DNA of 64,000 nt from Euleptes europaea (Eukaryota; Chordata; Lepidosauria; Squamata; Sphaerodactylidae). Below, in pieces: positions 21,186 through 33,400 of the stretch (its first letter is position 1; the number at the start of each line of letters is the position of its first letter). The stretch is taken from contig NC_079323.1 of assembly GCF_029931775.1 (NCBI RefSeq), positions 965,001 to 1,029,000 of the forward strand, read 5' to 3'. The position numbers were made by a program, and so were the translations under genes. The notes beneath the pieces are model-generated. The model ran no database searches and was not told the DNA's origin. It worked only from the letters and a program-made list of their open reading frames with translations.

Positions 21186-21722
21186 ATTCATGGTGTAGTG
21201 GTTAAGAGCAGTGGTTTGGAGCAGTGGACTCTCATCTGGAGAACCGGGTTCGATTCCCCATTCCTCCACATGAGCGGCGGAGGCTAATCTGGTGAACTGG
21301 GTTGGTTTTCCCACTCCTACGCATGAAGCCAGCTGGGTGACCTTGGGCTAGTCACAGCTCTCTTAGAGCTCTCTCAGCCCCACCTACTTCACAGGGTGTC
21401 TGTTGTGGGGAGGGGAAGGGAAGGGGATTGTAAGACAGTTTGAGTCTTCTTTAAGTGGTAGAGAAAGTTGGCATATAAAAACCAATTCTTATTCTTATTC
21501 TAGAAATACAATTTGGAGTCATTATAAGGAAAGCACCTTTCCTAAGCTCCACCTCCAACGTGTGTCCGTTAAGTGCCGTCAAGTCGCTTCCGACTCCTGG
21601 CGACCCTATGAATCAATGTCCTCCAAAACATCCTGTCATCAACAGCCTTGCTCAGGTCTTGCCAACTGAGGGCCACCCCCAATATCTCCAGGTACTTCCC
21701 AACCTGGAGCCGGCAACCTTGG
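21186..21722. mobile_element. Sauria-type SINE (+), BovB tail (-) and MITE fragment in a row
   Basis: 21,186-21,512 is a Sauria-type SINE in + sense (GGTGTAGTGGTTAAGAGC, TTGATTCCCC-like block, TTCTTATTC tail). 21,553-21,670 is a BovB 3' tail in reverse (GTGCCGTCAAGTCGCTTCCG). 21,671-21,722 is the end of a MITE (ATCTCCAGGTACTTCC, CCGGCAACC). Confidence 0.65.
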
Positions 21723-22182
21723 GTGGACTGGTTGGCGCAATTAACATGCACATTTCTGCCGTAGCATTGTGGGATACAAGTTTTGGCTTTGCCTGCGAAC
21801 TGCTAAAGAAACTTGAAAATTGGCTTGACCAGAGATGGTGGCAGGACAGAAACACTGACCTCCTCCTACCAGGAAGATGGTTCTATAACTCCTCCTGGCA
21901 GGCCCTGGAGTGCTGCTGAGGCCAGAACTCCCACCGAAGGGAATCAGCCCCATACAAGACTGTGGCTATCATTCAAATAATGGTTGTTCGGCATTTTGGC
22001 ATTTCAGAAACCTCTTTTAAACCCTGGATGTTCCCAGGAGACAGAGTTGTCTGTTCTTCTGAGAACCACTACCTCCACAAGGAAGGCAAATTTGTGTGGG
22101 GTGGGAATTTGGGTTGGCAAGGAGTCCATTATGTTCTACATAGAACTTGCTACATAGAACTTACATAGAACTTCTCTCTAGT

Positions 22183-22362
22183 ACCAGAGGAGCATGCCTA
22201 TTATATTAGGTGCGGTGGAACACAGGCGGGATAATGCTGCTGCAGTCGTCTTGCTTGTGGGCTTCCTGGAGGCACCCGGTTGGCCACTGTGTGAACAGAC
22301 TGCTGGACTTGATGGGCTTGGGTCTGAGCCAGCAGGGCTTTTCTTATGTTCTTATGCTTGTG
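22183..22362 (+). mobile_element. CR1/L2-type LINE 3' end
   Basis: It matches the copies at 1506-1673 and 4389-4552 and ends GCAGGGCTTTTCTTATGTTC. Confidence 0.65.
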
Positions 22363-23231
22363 GGAATCTTCACTTCAGAACCTGCATTTTGAATCTTGTC
22401 TTTAAAATATTTGTTCACAAATGTACGTCAACCATAAGACATGGGTTATATTAAACTAGCAATGGGAGGGGGTGCAGTATTCCCTTACTACTGTGTTGTA
22501 CTGTTTAGAACGTGCCAAAAACAAACAAAAATAAACTTATCGTAATGAATGAAAAAACTCTGTCTGGTACTGATAAGCCTGTCTTATTGTATCAATATTC
22601 AATCACAATAAAACAGTAGGAGGTTGAAGATTCAAGCAGTTTGTTTTATTGGCAAATACACAAAACTCCTGGTGAAAATTGCCTGAAGCGCAGGACAATT
22701 CACACGCACATCAAAGGGTTGCAAGCATGAATATAGACTTCGATAATGGGTGGTTACAGAGGCGTAATACACACGTAAGACCCAACTGCCCAATACTTGG
22801 GACCCCCCACATTAGCATAACCTATAACAGAATTGAAGGCGTTGCAGAGAAAGTGGTGATCTAATGCTCTCTAATGAGCAGGGAAGACCCACCAGTGTCA
22901 GGTGCTTCTGTGTTTGATCCTAAGTTTCTGCAATTCTTCTTATCTTGGACTCTGCCAGCTGCCAGAACTAACTGAGTTTTCCTAGCTGGCCCCTATGTGT
23001 GGGGAGCCAGCTCATGAAAGCACACTGGGGCCTTCTATGGATTTTCTAATTAGCTTCTAACTAGCAAAGCTGGGCCTCTTATACTCAGGCCTTTAACATA
23101 TATGTGCTTGGTGTAACTTTAATCATAGATGCCAACTCTTATATATTGAGTATGGCATATTCCTAAGTGCAGGGCCTGGTACCCTCACAGGGCCTGGAGT
23201 CAGCCTGGCATCTGTGACTCAGCACTTAGGT
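22363..23231. other. Unannotated region
   Basis: No protein or RNA gene recognised. TTTATT near 22,640 and the general texture could be an old LTR in reverse, but no ends are visible, so this stays unassigned. Confidence 0.35.
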
Positions 23232-23446
23232 CGCATGAACACATGAAGCTGCCTTCTACTGAATCAGACCCTCGGTCCATCAGAGTCAGTATTGTCTCCT
23301 CAAACCGGCAGTGGCTACTCCAGGGTCTCAGGCACAGAGGTCTTTCACATCACCTACTTGCCCAGTCCCTTTAACTGGAGATGCCGGGAATTGAACCTGG
23401 GACCTTCTGCATGCCAAGCAGATGCTCTGCCACTGAGCCACGGTCC
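23232..23446 (-). mobile_element. tRNA-derived SINE
   Basis: ACATGAAGCTGCCTTCTACT at the tail end and CTGCCACTGAGCCACGGTCC at the head end. Confidence 0.85.
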
Positions 23447-23829
23447 TTGGGGCCTTGGCTCAGCTGTAATGACTGCAGCTCTCGGGGGGGGGGGGCTGGG
23501 GGGAATAAATACTCTAGGAAGAGTTCCACGTCCCCAATCATCTTTCAAAAGCCAGACCAGAATAATTTCAGGAGCAGTTCTCGAAGCCTGGAAGGATGAA
23601 TGCTCAAAATGTGAATTCCTGAACCTCACTGCGGTCACATGTGTACTGGAACATCTGCAGCGTGGACCCTGTGGCAGAACAGAGCCAACGCGCAAAGCAT
23701 CCAACTATTTCACCGCTGGCAGAATTCCTGACGCATCTCAGGTTAGCCACCTTGTTGCAGGTGTGTGGTGGGCGTTCTTCTCACCTGGTTCCAGTAACTG
23801 ATGTGTTCCTGCAATCATTTCCATGCCTG

Positions 23830-24491
23830 CAGCTGTGGAGAAGTTTACATCGGGACCACAAAACGCAGCATACAAACAAGGATAAAAGAACATGAAAGAT
23901 ACTGCAGACTTGCCCAACCTGAGAAATCAGCAGTGGCTGAACATGGACTGACACAAACAGGACACAGGGTCTTATTCCAAGACACTGAAAGACTGGACAA
24001 TTCTACCAACTATTTTGTCAGATTGCACAGAGAAGCCATTGAAATTCATAAACATCAGCACAACTTTAACAGAAAAGAGGAGAGTTTAAGAATGAATAAG
24101 GCTTGGCTTCCTGCCCTGAAAAACCTCCAGACAAAGACAACATTCAACAATAGCCATACAGATTAGCTTTGGATTACACACATTAACAGATCACTTCAGG
24201 ATACAATGGTTCCATATTAACATACCATACCCTCATTAGCACATTATCTTGATACTTACAGGACAATACTTTTGCAGGACAATACTCAGCTCAAACCCAA
24301 CCCCTTTCTGACTATATATTACTCTTCCTACACCCTTGACACTGAGACACTGTCCTTCAGTGTTACTACTCTGAAGATGCCTGCCACAGTTGCTGGCGAA
24401 ACGTCAGGAAAGAAAATTCCAAGACCACGGTTACACAGCCCGGATAACCTACAAGAACCAATGAACTCTGACCGTGAAAGCCTTCGACAAT
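23830..24491 (+). mobile_element. Penelope-like retroelement, 5'-truncated copy B with 13-bp target-site duplication
   Basis: It begins inside the GIY-YIG domain (CSCGEVYIGTT) and runs through the stop and 3' region to the element's end, CCTTCGACAAT. Only a handful of differences separate it from copy A over about 640 bp. It is bounded by the direct repeat ATTTCCATGCCTG at 23,817-23,829 and 24,492-24,504. The 13-bp duplication defines both ends of the 662-bp insert, so this copy shows where the element's 3' end lies. The high similarity and intact duplication point to recent activity in this lineage. Confidence 0.88.
24371..24408 (+). ncRNA. Hammerhead-ribozyme-like core in the Penelope-like 3' region (copy B)
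   Basis: CTGAAGA, a GCC/GGC stem and GAAACGTC are identical to copy A at 1219-1256. Just upstream, copy B reads CACTGTCC where copy A reads CACGTCC, so the possible stem III pairing differs between the copies. Confidence 0.5.
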
Positions 24492-24839
24492 ATTTCCATG
24501 CCTGTTTGTGAGAAGTGAGACTTTGCATGCTTCCATTATAATATCAGAAAACAGGCAGCTGAAGACGCAGAGGCAGGGAAGGGTATGTTTTAAGAATTGT
24601 GGGCATGATGCTGAGACGCCTTCATTCCCCACTGCTCTCCACACACACACAAACACACTGCATGGCGTATCTGTCATTCATCTCTGAAACTACCACCTGC
24701 CCGGTTGTGAGCCCTCCCACTCTTTGAGCCTGGGGGCTGTGCCAGCGCCAGCCTGGTTTGCCCAAGGACTCCCAATGCCAGCTGTGCTTGACCCATCCCT
24801 TGCTTGGTTGCTGCTGCCAAAACTGTGGCTACCCACAGG

Positions 24840-25052
24840 TTGAGGGAGGGGTTGTGGCTCATTGATAGAGCATCTGCTTGGCATGCAGAAGGTCCCAGGT
24901 TCAATCCCTGGCATCTCCAGTTTAAAAAGGAGAAAGTTAAAAAAGAAAGACCTCCGCCTGAGACCCTGGAGAGCTGCTGCCAGTCTGAGTGGGCAATAAA
25001 GACCTTGATGGGCTGAGAGGTCTGATTCAGTGTAAGGCAGGCAGCTCCACAG
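24840..25052 (+). mobile_element. tRNA-derived SINE
   Basis: TTGTGGCTCATTGATAGAGC head, AGGTTCAATCCCTGGC B-box-like block, CCTGAGACCCTGGAGAGC body. Confidence 0.85.
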
Positions 25053-25272
25053 CTCTGCACGTGATTACACTGCACCCAGAAGCTCATCTACACCAGGATC
25101 AATCTCCCCTGACCTTAGGTATCAATAAAACTATGACAAAAAATGCGACAGTCACATAAATTGAAATTTGCCTTCATGAGTCCACCTCTTTTCTTTCTCA
25201 TGCCCTTGGTGGAACCCACTTTCCCCTTCTGCTCCCAAGCTGTATTTAGCTAATTTTGAGAACATCTTCAGA

Positions 25273-26256
25273 ATGAGGAAGCCCCCAGCAGTCGGGAACT
25301 TCTCCCACACGGAGTTTGTTCTGCTCGGCTTCCCCGGCCTGCGAGAATCCAGATCTCTCCTTTTTATTCCATTCTTCTGCCTCTACCTGATCAACTTGGT
25401 GGCCAACTGCACTGTGATCTACATCATCCAGGTGGAGGAGAGTTTGCATAGCCCCATGTACTTCCTGATCTTGTTCCTCTCCACCATTGGACTGTGTGGG
25501 GCCAATGCCGTTCTCCCACAAATGCTGGTGGGCTTCTTGCTCCATCCCTACCACATCTCTCTGCCCAGTTGTTTGCTCCAGATGTTTTTCATCTACCTGA
25601 TGATCATCCTGGACTCCTCCATCCTTCTCGCCTTGGCTCTGGACAGGTATGTCGCCATCTGCAACCCATTGCGATACACAGACATCATGACCAAGCATCT
25701 CCTGGCCGTGCTGAGCCTGGCGGCCTTCCTGCGAGCCCTGTCTGTGGTCTGCCCCATGGTCTCTCTGGCCTCCAACCTTCCCTTCTGCCGTTCCAACGTC
25801 ATCCGACATTTTGCTTGTGAGCACATGGCACTGGTGAGCTTGGCCTGTGGAAGCACAATTCGGAACAGTCTCATGGGAATGGTGATAGGAGCCTTCATTA
25901 TCGTCTTCGACACGGTCTGTATCCTGGTGTCGTACGCACTGATCGTGCACGCCGCCCTGAAGATCGCTTCAGGCAGCCTCCGGCAGAAAGCCTTCCACAC
26001 CTGCAGCACCCAGCTGCTGGTGATGCTCTTCATGTACTCCTCCTGCCTCTCCTCGTCCATCGTGTACAGAGTGGGCCGCTCCGTCTCGCAGGACGTCCAC
26101 AACCTCCTGAGCGCCGTTTACTTGCTGCTCCCGTCCACGATCAACCCCATCATCTACGGCATCAGAACCCAGGAGATCAGGCAGCGCGTCCAGAGATCGC
26201 TCTGGAGGAGGCCGGCCGGTCATGCACAGGTATCTTTCGTCCGCTGTAACGAATAA
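25273..26256 (+). CDS. Olfactory receptor (class I-like), third of three
   Basis: An intact single-exon receptor of 327 residues. N-terminus MRKPPAVGNFSHTEF with one glycosylation site (NFS), LHSPMYFLILFL in TM2, ALDRYVAICNPLRY after TM3, KAFHTCSTQLLVMLF in TM6, NPIIYG in TM7, then RTQEIRQRVQRSLWRR. It is clearly the same group as the two upstream receptors but much more diverged, and its codon use is richer in G and C at third positions. A possible splice acceptor (CATCTTCAG) ends one base before the ATG, as would fit a coding exon preceded by non-coding exons. It points toward the 3' end of RRM1. Confidence 0.93.
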   Translation: MRKPPAVGNFSHTEFVLLGFPGLRESRSLLFIPFFCLYLINLVANCTVIYIIQVEESLHSPMYFLILFLSTIGLCGANAVLPQMLVGFLLHPYHISLPSCLLQMFFIYLMIILDSSILLALALDRYVAICNPLRYTDIMTKHLLAVLSLAAFLRALSVVCPMVSLASNLPFCRSNVIRHFACEHMALVSLACGSTIRNSLMGMVIGAFIIVFDTVCILVSYALIVHAALKIASGSLRQKAFHTCSTQLLVMLFMYSSCLSSSIVYRVGRSVSQDVHNLLSAVYLLLPSTINPIIYGIRTQEIRQRVQRSLWRRPAGHAQVSFVRCNE

Positions 26257-26334
26257 CTGAGCAGCAACTTAGGAGACGACCAGGAACAAAATGGTAGAGG
26301 CTGCTGTAACGTGATGCACAACAGAACATCCCAA

Positions 26335-27430
26335 CTTAGAATCATAGAATCATAAGAGTTGTAAGGGACCACCAGGGTCATCTAGTCCAACCCCCTGCAC
26401 AATGCAGGACATTCACAACTACCTCTCCCCACACACACACACACACCCAGTGACCCCTACTCCATGCCCAGAAGATGGCCAGGATGCCCTCCCTCTCAAT
26501 ATCTGTCTAAGGTCATAGAATCAGCATTGCTGACAGATGGCCATCTAGCCTCTGCTTCAGGGAAGGAGAGCCCTCCACCTCCCAAGGAAGCCTGTTCCAC
26601 TGAGAAACTTCATGTATATGCTAATGGGGTCTGGCCTTGACGAGACTGAAAGGGGAAAAGACCTTGGGGTCATAGAAGATCAATGAGAGTGTCAACCCAG
26701 TGTGTTGGAGTAACAAAAAGGGCAAACTCTATGTTGGGGATTATTAGGAAAGGGATTGAAAATAAAACGGCCGATATTATAATGCCCCTGTATAGATCTA
26801 TGGCGCAGCCTCGTTTGGAATACGGTCTGCAGTTCTGGTCACCGTATCTCAAAATTGACATCACAGAGCTGGAAAAAGCACAGAAAAAGACAACCAAGAT
26901 TAGGGGGTTGGAGCACCTTCGCTTTGAGGAAAGGCTGGAGAGACTGGGACTGTTCAGTTTAGAAAGGAGATGACTTGCGGTGGGGGGGGAATGACATGAT
27001 GGAGGTTTATAAAATTGTGCAGGGGGTGGAGGGGGGTGGAGAGAGTTAGCAAAAAGAACTTTTCCTCCCTCTCCCAAAATACCAGAATTCAAAGGCAGAT
27101 GGGCAGTAGACCTCTTTACAAAGAGAGTGATTAAAATGTAGAGTTCACTGCCAGAGGGGGCACTGAGGACCACAGGCACAGACAGCCTTGAAAGGGGAGA
27201 GATTCATGAAGGTCTATCAGTGGCTAATAGCCACAGTGACTAGAGAACCTCCATGTTCAGAGGCAGTCAACCTCTGAATATCACTTCTAGGGGACCACAG
27301 CAGGGGAAGGCTTTGGCCTCTGTGGACTGTTGTCGGCCCTCCAGAGGAACTGATTGGTTGCAGTGTGAGACGGGATGTTGGACTAGATACACCCTCACTG
27401 GTCTGATCCATCAGGGCTCATGTTATTTCG
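26335..27430. mobile_element. CR1 fragment (-) followed by LINE fragments (+)
   Basis: 26,335-26,620 is a CR1 3' end in reverse (GACCACCAGGGTCATCTAG). From about 26,680 the + strand reads YRSMAQPRLEYGLQFWSPY, TKIRGLEHLRFEERLERLGLFSLERR, the C-terminal region of a related LINE. At 27,195-27,430 a LINE tail ends near TCTGATCCATCAGGGCTCATG. Confidence 0.65.
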
Positions 27431-27649
27431 TGAAACTGTTCCTTTTAAAAATCCAAAAAAGAAAATGTTTGGCTCCTCTGTTTGCCTTTGAAGTCTCCAC
27501 CTACCAGACACTGCTTCTTGACCCAAGGGGGGTGGGGGGCGCAAAGGATCCTTTGGTAGATTTCAGTTCTGTGCTTCAGTACGTAAATAAATATTCCAGT
27601 TCTTTTAACGTGTCTTCTTGGCATGCTCCAAAGCTTCATTCTTCAGATC

Positions 27650-28070
27650 GGTTTGTAAATTCTAAGCTAGTAACGGAGACCCAGGTTCAAACCTGCAATC
27701 TGCCATGGAAGCTCACTGGGTGACCTTGGGCCAATCAGTCTAACCTACCTCACAGGGTTGTTGCAAAGATAAAATGGAGGCGAGAACGATGTATGCTGTT
27801 TTGGGTCCCCATTGGGGAGAAAAGCAGGATATAAATGAATTAAATAAACAAACAGGGGAGGAGCTGTGGCTCAATGGGAGAACATCTGCTTTGCATGCAG
27901 AAGGGTCTCAAGTTCAATCCCTGGAAGCATCTCCAGTTAAAAGGACCAAGCAGGAGGTGTCGTGAAAGACGTCTGCCTGAGACCCTGGAAGGCTGCTGCC
28001 AGTCTGAGTAGACAATCTTGAGGGACCAAGGGTCTCAATCAGCATCAGACAGATTCATGTGTGTTCAAAT
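27650..28070 (+). mobile_element. Sauria SINE followed by a tRNA-derived SINE
   Basis: 27,650-27,845: CACTGGGTGACCTTGGGCCA, CTCACAGGGTTGTTGC and ATAAATGAATTAAATAAA match the canonical Sauria SINE. 27,853-28,070: GCTGTGGCTCAATGGGAGAA through CAGATTCATGTGTG is the other SINE family. Confidence 0.8.
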
Positions 28071-29124
28071 TTGTGTGCCAGGGACACTGGAGCGGCAATG
28101 CACATTACACTCCCTGGCACAGGGAGTTTCCTGCCCAGGGCGACCCAGCAATGCCATGCCCACCTCCACCCAGTGCACCACCCCTAGCTGTTGGGAAAAT
28201 AAAGGCGCAGGGGCTGCTTCACACAATTTCTAGCACTTATTCCTGTTTCAGCATTTGGGTTTCCTTGGTGCAGGTTTTCAAGCAGAGAACAGACTAAACC
28301 AAAAGGAGGAACAGTGCATGTTACTATAGTTTCTACAGAGTTGCTTCCCATTCGCTTTCTGGCTTAGATTATTTACGGAAAGTTCTCCAAAGGGCGCAGA
28401 AGAAATAAGCCCAGGAGCAGGGCAGAGGACGCCAACAGGCTTGGAAGCAGAAATTTTAAGGACAGGCCTGAATCTGCAGGACAGGCAGGCTCCTCGAAAG
28501 ACCGCTACCACCCCACATACCCACACCGGGGAGCCATGATTGTCAGAGGGGCCCTGTTGCCTCCACACGTGGTAGGGAAGCTGGGTTCGTTGCTGTGTGA
28601 CGCGTGAAGAAACCCTGGTAACAAACTCTGGGCTGGAGATTGTTACCACAGCCGGCCATATTCAATTTATAGTACTGAAGTGTTTTCATTGGGAGCAGGG
28701 TGTTGGGAGCTGGCCGTGCAGGGGTGGGCATTTGGAGGCAAGCCTTAGCATCTCTAAAGGCCCACAAGTCAGAAGGTGGGGAGTTGGGGACAGAGCTGAA
28801 CGGGCCCTTGTGAACAAGGATGGATCAATCGCACTGAATGGGGAGAAACTAATGACCGGTCCCATGCAGCACCACCTTTCCATGGCAAAGTTTGGTTTAA
28901 AATGTTTGGGTGTAGCCCCAGGGAACACGCCCAGAGCAAAGTCTGGCCCTTCGATTCCTTCGATTTTGACAGATCTCGAATGTTCATCCTGACTCAGACC
29001 CCGCCCCCAGCCAGCCATCCCATAACCTTCCAGTTTATTTAGACCTTGCCTGAAAAGTGGGTTCGAAAGCTGCACATTAAGCCAAACTCAGAAGATGACA
29101 AGAACACTTGCTGGCTGAATCTTT
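28071..29124. other. Unannotated region
   Basis: I see no supported gene; open frames on both strands overlap each other and show no family signature. Confidence 0.4.
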
Positions 29125-29455
29125 AAATTGTTAGTTAAATTGTGGAACTCCCTGCCCCAGGATGATGGCTGCCAACTTGGAAGGCTTTAAGAGGGGAGTG
29201 GACATGTTCATGGAGGAGAGGGCTATCCACGGCTACTAGTCAAAACAGATACTAGTCATGATGCATGGCTATTCTCTCCAACCTCAGAGGAGCACACCTA
29301 TTACATTAGGTGCTGAGGAACACAAGCAGGGTAATGCTGCTGCAGTCACCTTGTTCGGGGGCTTCCTAGAGGCACCTGGTTGGCCACTGTGTGAACAGAC
29401 TGCTGGACTTGAGGGGTCTGGATCTAATCCAGTAGGGCTTTTCTTATGTCCTGTG
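29125..29455 (+). mobile_element. CR1/L2-type LINE 3' end
   Basis: It contains GGAGTGGACATGTTCATGG, the GGTGCTG block and TAGGGCTTTTCTTATG. Confidence 0.65.
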
Positions 29456-29780
29456 CAGAGCCCGCAAGCTAAGACCTTGGCTGATTCTCGTCCCCCAACC
29501 CTCACGTAAGGTCTACATTCCCAGGCCCTTTCCCCTCAAGGAACACGACAACACCTACTTCACGCTCTGGCTTTATTGATGCGTCTGAATTGGTTGAGAG
29601 GATTCAGGTCTTCTTGTGAAAGACCTGAACTCAATAAATAGTGAAGACTTTGGGCCACCGCATTCTGATTACCCTGGCCTAGGGGCAAAAGAGAAAGCCT
29701 TAACAATCCTTTGCTTATAAAAATTGCCCAGCATAACGAACGCAGCTCTTGAAAAAAGGGCAGGGGTGTTTCATAGCAGC

Positions 29781-29786
29781 TTTATT
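29781..29786 (-). terminator. Candidate polyadenylation signal of RRM1
   Basis: AATAAA on the - strand, about 690 bases after the RRM1 stop at 30,477, giving a plausible 3' UTR length. Another AATAAA at 29,572-29,577 could also be used. Confidence 0.5.
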
Positions 29787-30476
29787 GCAAAGAATAACAC
29801 TGCTAAACCAAACACACTTGGGATGCTTAACCTACAGTCTTCCGTGGTTTCTCCAACTATAGAACAAAAAAAGGTTGTGTGTCCTAAACAGCACACCTCT
29901 GTGTCCGCTCGAGATGAACAGCACAGCCAGTGTTATGACAGGAACTGTCTATGGACAGACGAGAGCTAAACTTCTTTGTGAGACTCATGACCCACCTGCA
30001 CACACCCAGACTGTGAGAGCGCTCAGGGGACAGGCAGAGCCACCTACAACTACAGCTATCCCAGAAGCCACCTCTCTTTGGCGGCGGCACAGGAGCTAAA
30101 CGGTGGGCACCAGATTGTCAAAGGAGTCTAATCCCCTAAGTGTAACATACACGAACTCTTCTTCACATGAATACTTACAAAAGTCGTCTTTCTGTGATGC
30201 ATAATGCAAGACTGTAAAGGGCACTTAAAGGTTCCTGAAAAGATTGGCTATAGCAGCGGTCCGTACGGATGCTTTCCTGTTTCCCCCCCATACAGCCTCC
30301 TCCCCCAAACAAGACAGCTTTGCCAGCTCAGGGAAATACAAGCCCCCCATGCTTCTCCGGAAATCCTTGTCTTCCCCCAAGGCAGAGAGATGCAGCTTCT
30401 CCACACCCCCTAAGTACACTAGATCTATATAACTGTGGGGTGGGGGACGGGGACTTCGGCCGTGCCTGGTAGCCCC

Positions 30477-33400
30477 TTAGGAGCCGCACATGAGGCATTC
30501 GTCTCTGTTCTCCAGGGAGCACACCATGGCTGCCTTGTTCCGCTCCTTCTCCTCCTCTTCTCTGGAGCTCTTCTCCTTCAGTTTCTCTTTGTTCAGGGTG
30601 AACTGGATGGGGTTGGCCGCCGGCTTCGTCCTCAGGTAATACATGCCGGTCTTCAGACCCTGCGGGCCGCAAAACAGGGGTCAGGGGAGACAATCATGGC
30701 ACAACACAGTGCTAGAGCAAGCCAAGAGGCCGGCTCACCGCCTAGAACAGGCCAGACAAGAAGAGAAGCCGAGGCCAGGCACGGAGTCACGAGGGTCAAG
30801 TTACTTGAAGGAAGGGGAGCCAAAGGTGATTTGTTGAAGAGGGAGGATTCAGTCAGGGCAAGGAAGATGAGCTGGCAAGTCTGTGTTCTTTCCAAAGATG
30901 AGGCACCGTGTGGCAGAGCGAGTGGCAGGAGGGGCTCAACAAGGATATAGACATGGGGGAAGCAGTGAGGAAACAAAGGCAGGGCAGGGCAGGAAGCCAG
31001 AGGCAAATGACTTCCAACCACTTTTTATCAGTGTTGAACAACTGGGTAAACTGGTCTGAGACTGTCTTCCAGAGGCAGGATACGCATTTATACAGAACAG
31101 GTTTTTAAAGTGGCAAAATGCTATTAAGAAATAATGCCTTCGGGGAGACCTTTGCCAGGGGGTGCTCATCTGTTGAACTGATGATGGAGGAGAGATCTAT
31201 TGGTCTATATGCGACTATGAGCTATGGGGCTAAAAAGAACCTCCACCCCTGAATCCCAGGGCCAGGAGACGGCATCGGGGGAAGGCCTTGGCCTCTGTGC
31301 CCAGTGGTTGGTACTCCAGAGGAACTGGTTGGCCAGTGGACTGGATGGCCCCTCAGTGGTCTGATCCAGCAGAACTCCTCTTATACCCCACTAGTCTCAA
31401 GCAACACACAGGGACCCCCCATTCCACTCCTGGGCCAGGAGTCCTGGATCCCACATATGGAACTGGAAGGGATGCGCCACATATCCAGCCCCAAAGAAGC
31501 CACTAAGCTCCGGATATGAGCACTCACTAAGTGCCCAATGCTATGGATCAGGGCGTTGCTCTTTCATGTAGGGGGCCTGGGTTCAAGTCCTACCATCCCT
31601 GCTTTTTTACTCTCAGATTTTTGGACGATGCTCCCCTCCACCACCACCACCCAAAAAAAAAAACACTTGATGGCTCCAATGGAAGAAGGGGGAGTGGCCA
31701 CATCCGTTTGAGGATTGGGCTCAATCCCTGATCACTCTTTCCTCCTCTTCGTCCTAACAAGCACGATCTTTAATGGACCATAAAACGGGATCACCTCTAG
31801 TGTGCAAAGCAGAAGGGCAGGATTCTTCCCCTGAAGGCAGCCTATGCCTCTGGTGAAGCCCTGCTCACAGTTGGGGTGAGGGGCTTTGAACAGCAGGGGG
31901 GCCGTGGCTATGACAGCAACGGGGAGAGAAGGCAGTTGCCCCAGATGCTCTCATGCCTCAGCAGAAACCCTTGGGACAGACAGGAGCAGGCTCTGCCCTC
32001 CACCCTTTCCCTCTCCCCCCCCCCCCCCCAACGCACCTGCTTCCACCCGTAGAAGTGCATGCTGGTCAGTTTGCCGTAATTGGGCTCCGCGATATGGATG
32101 TTCAGGGACTGGCTCTGGTCGATGAAAGCCCCCCGGTCCGCCGCCATCTTGAGCACAGTCTTCTGGGAGATCTCCCAGACCGTCTTGTAGAGCTGCTTCA
32201 AGTCCTCAGGAATCTCAGGGATGTTCTGGAAGGCAGGAGGGCTGCCACTCAAGGATTCGGAGGTGGTGACGGTGACACAGATGGATTTACGGCAGAGATA
32301 CTCACTCAGCGGCTCAGGGGCCACATGCAGTTCTTTGAACTCATGAAGCTGCCTTATACGAATCAGACCATCAAGGTCCATCAAAGTCAGTATTGTCTAC
32401 TCAGACAGGTAGTGGCTCTCCAGGGTCTCAGGCAGAGGTCTTTCATGTCACCTACTTGCCTAGTCCCCTTTAACTGGAAATGCAGGGGACTGAACCCGGG
32501 ACTCTCTGAATGCCGAGCAGATGCTCTACCACTGAGCCATGGCCCCTCCCCAAATGAATACTAGTCACATGAAGCTGCCTTATCTTGAATCAGACCCTTG
32601 GTCCATCAAAGTCATTATTGTCTACTCAGACTGACAACAGCTCTCCAAGGTCTCAGGCAGAGGTCGTTCACAACACCTACCTGCCTAGCCCCTTTAACTG
32701 GAGATGCCGGGGATTGAACCTGGGACCTTCTACATGCCAAGCAGATGCTCTACCACTGAGCCATGGCCCCTCCCATTTAACATCCCTTTAACATGCCATC
32801 TGTGGCCTCTTTGAGCACGGTTCCCCCAATGTGGCCCCCACCCCATGTCACAGGACAGCCAGCAAGGCCACTGCCTCAAGGAAGGCACGCTGTGGGCTTC
32901 CTGTGGGGCAGATCTCATGGAAGGAAAGGGCTCTGTCTCCAGCAACCGCCCACCCTTCTCCACAGCCTCTCTGAAGCCCGAAGAGCTGCCAGGAGAGGAC
33001 AAGACGGCTGCAGTGGTTTGTTGGCAGTTTCACTCCCCTTTCTCCAGAGCCAGCTGGCTCTCCTTGGCGATCTCACTCTCTCTCTCTCTTGCTTGAGCTG
33101 CTAGGGAGAAATCAGAAGGCTGAGAGAGAGGTCGAAGGCCCACAGGCTTCACAACACGGCCGGCTGGCTCAGAGCAGGCTTCTGTGGACAAAGCAGGCTT
33201 CTTGGCCGTCTCACTTCCACCTGAGCTGTGAGCCTCATGCCAGGGAAGGAAAGGGTGCCCAGGGCTCCCCACTCTCTTCATGGAAACAACACACTTAGCA
33301 AAGAGACACTCTGAGGTTTCACATGACCTGCCCCCTAAATTCTGCCAAGACCCAACAGTACAAAAAGCATCCTGGACACCCAGCCTGAGCCATTCGCTGC

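Noticed and set aside
23801-23830. Upstream extension of the open frame into the Penelope-like copy B
   Set aside because: The target duplication shows that the element starts at 23,830; earlier codons are host sequence in chance frame.
25246-25950. Long - strand open frame of 234 codons opposite the third receptor
   Set aside because: It is the complement of a strong GPCR coding exon and shows no domain, only Gln/His/Asp-rich shadow composition.
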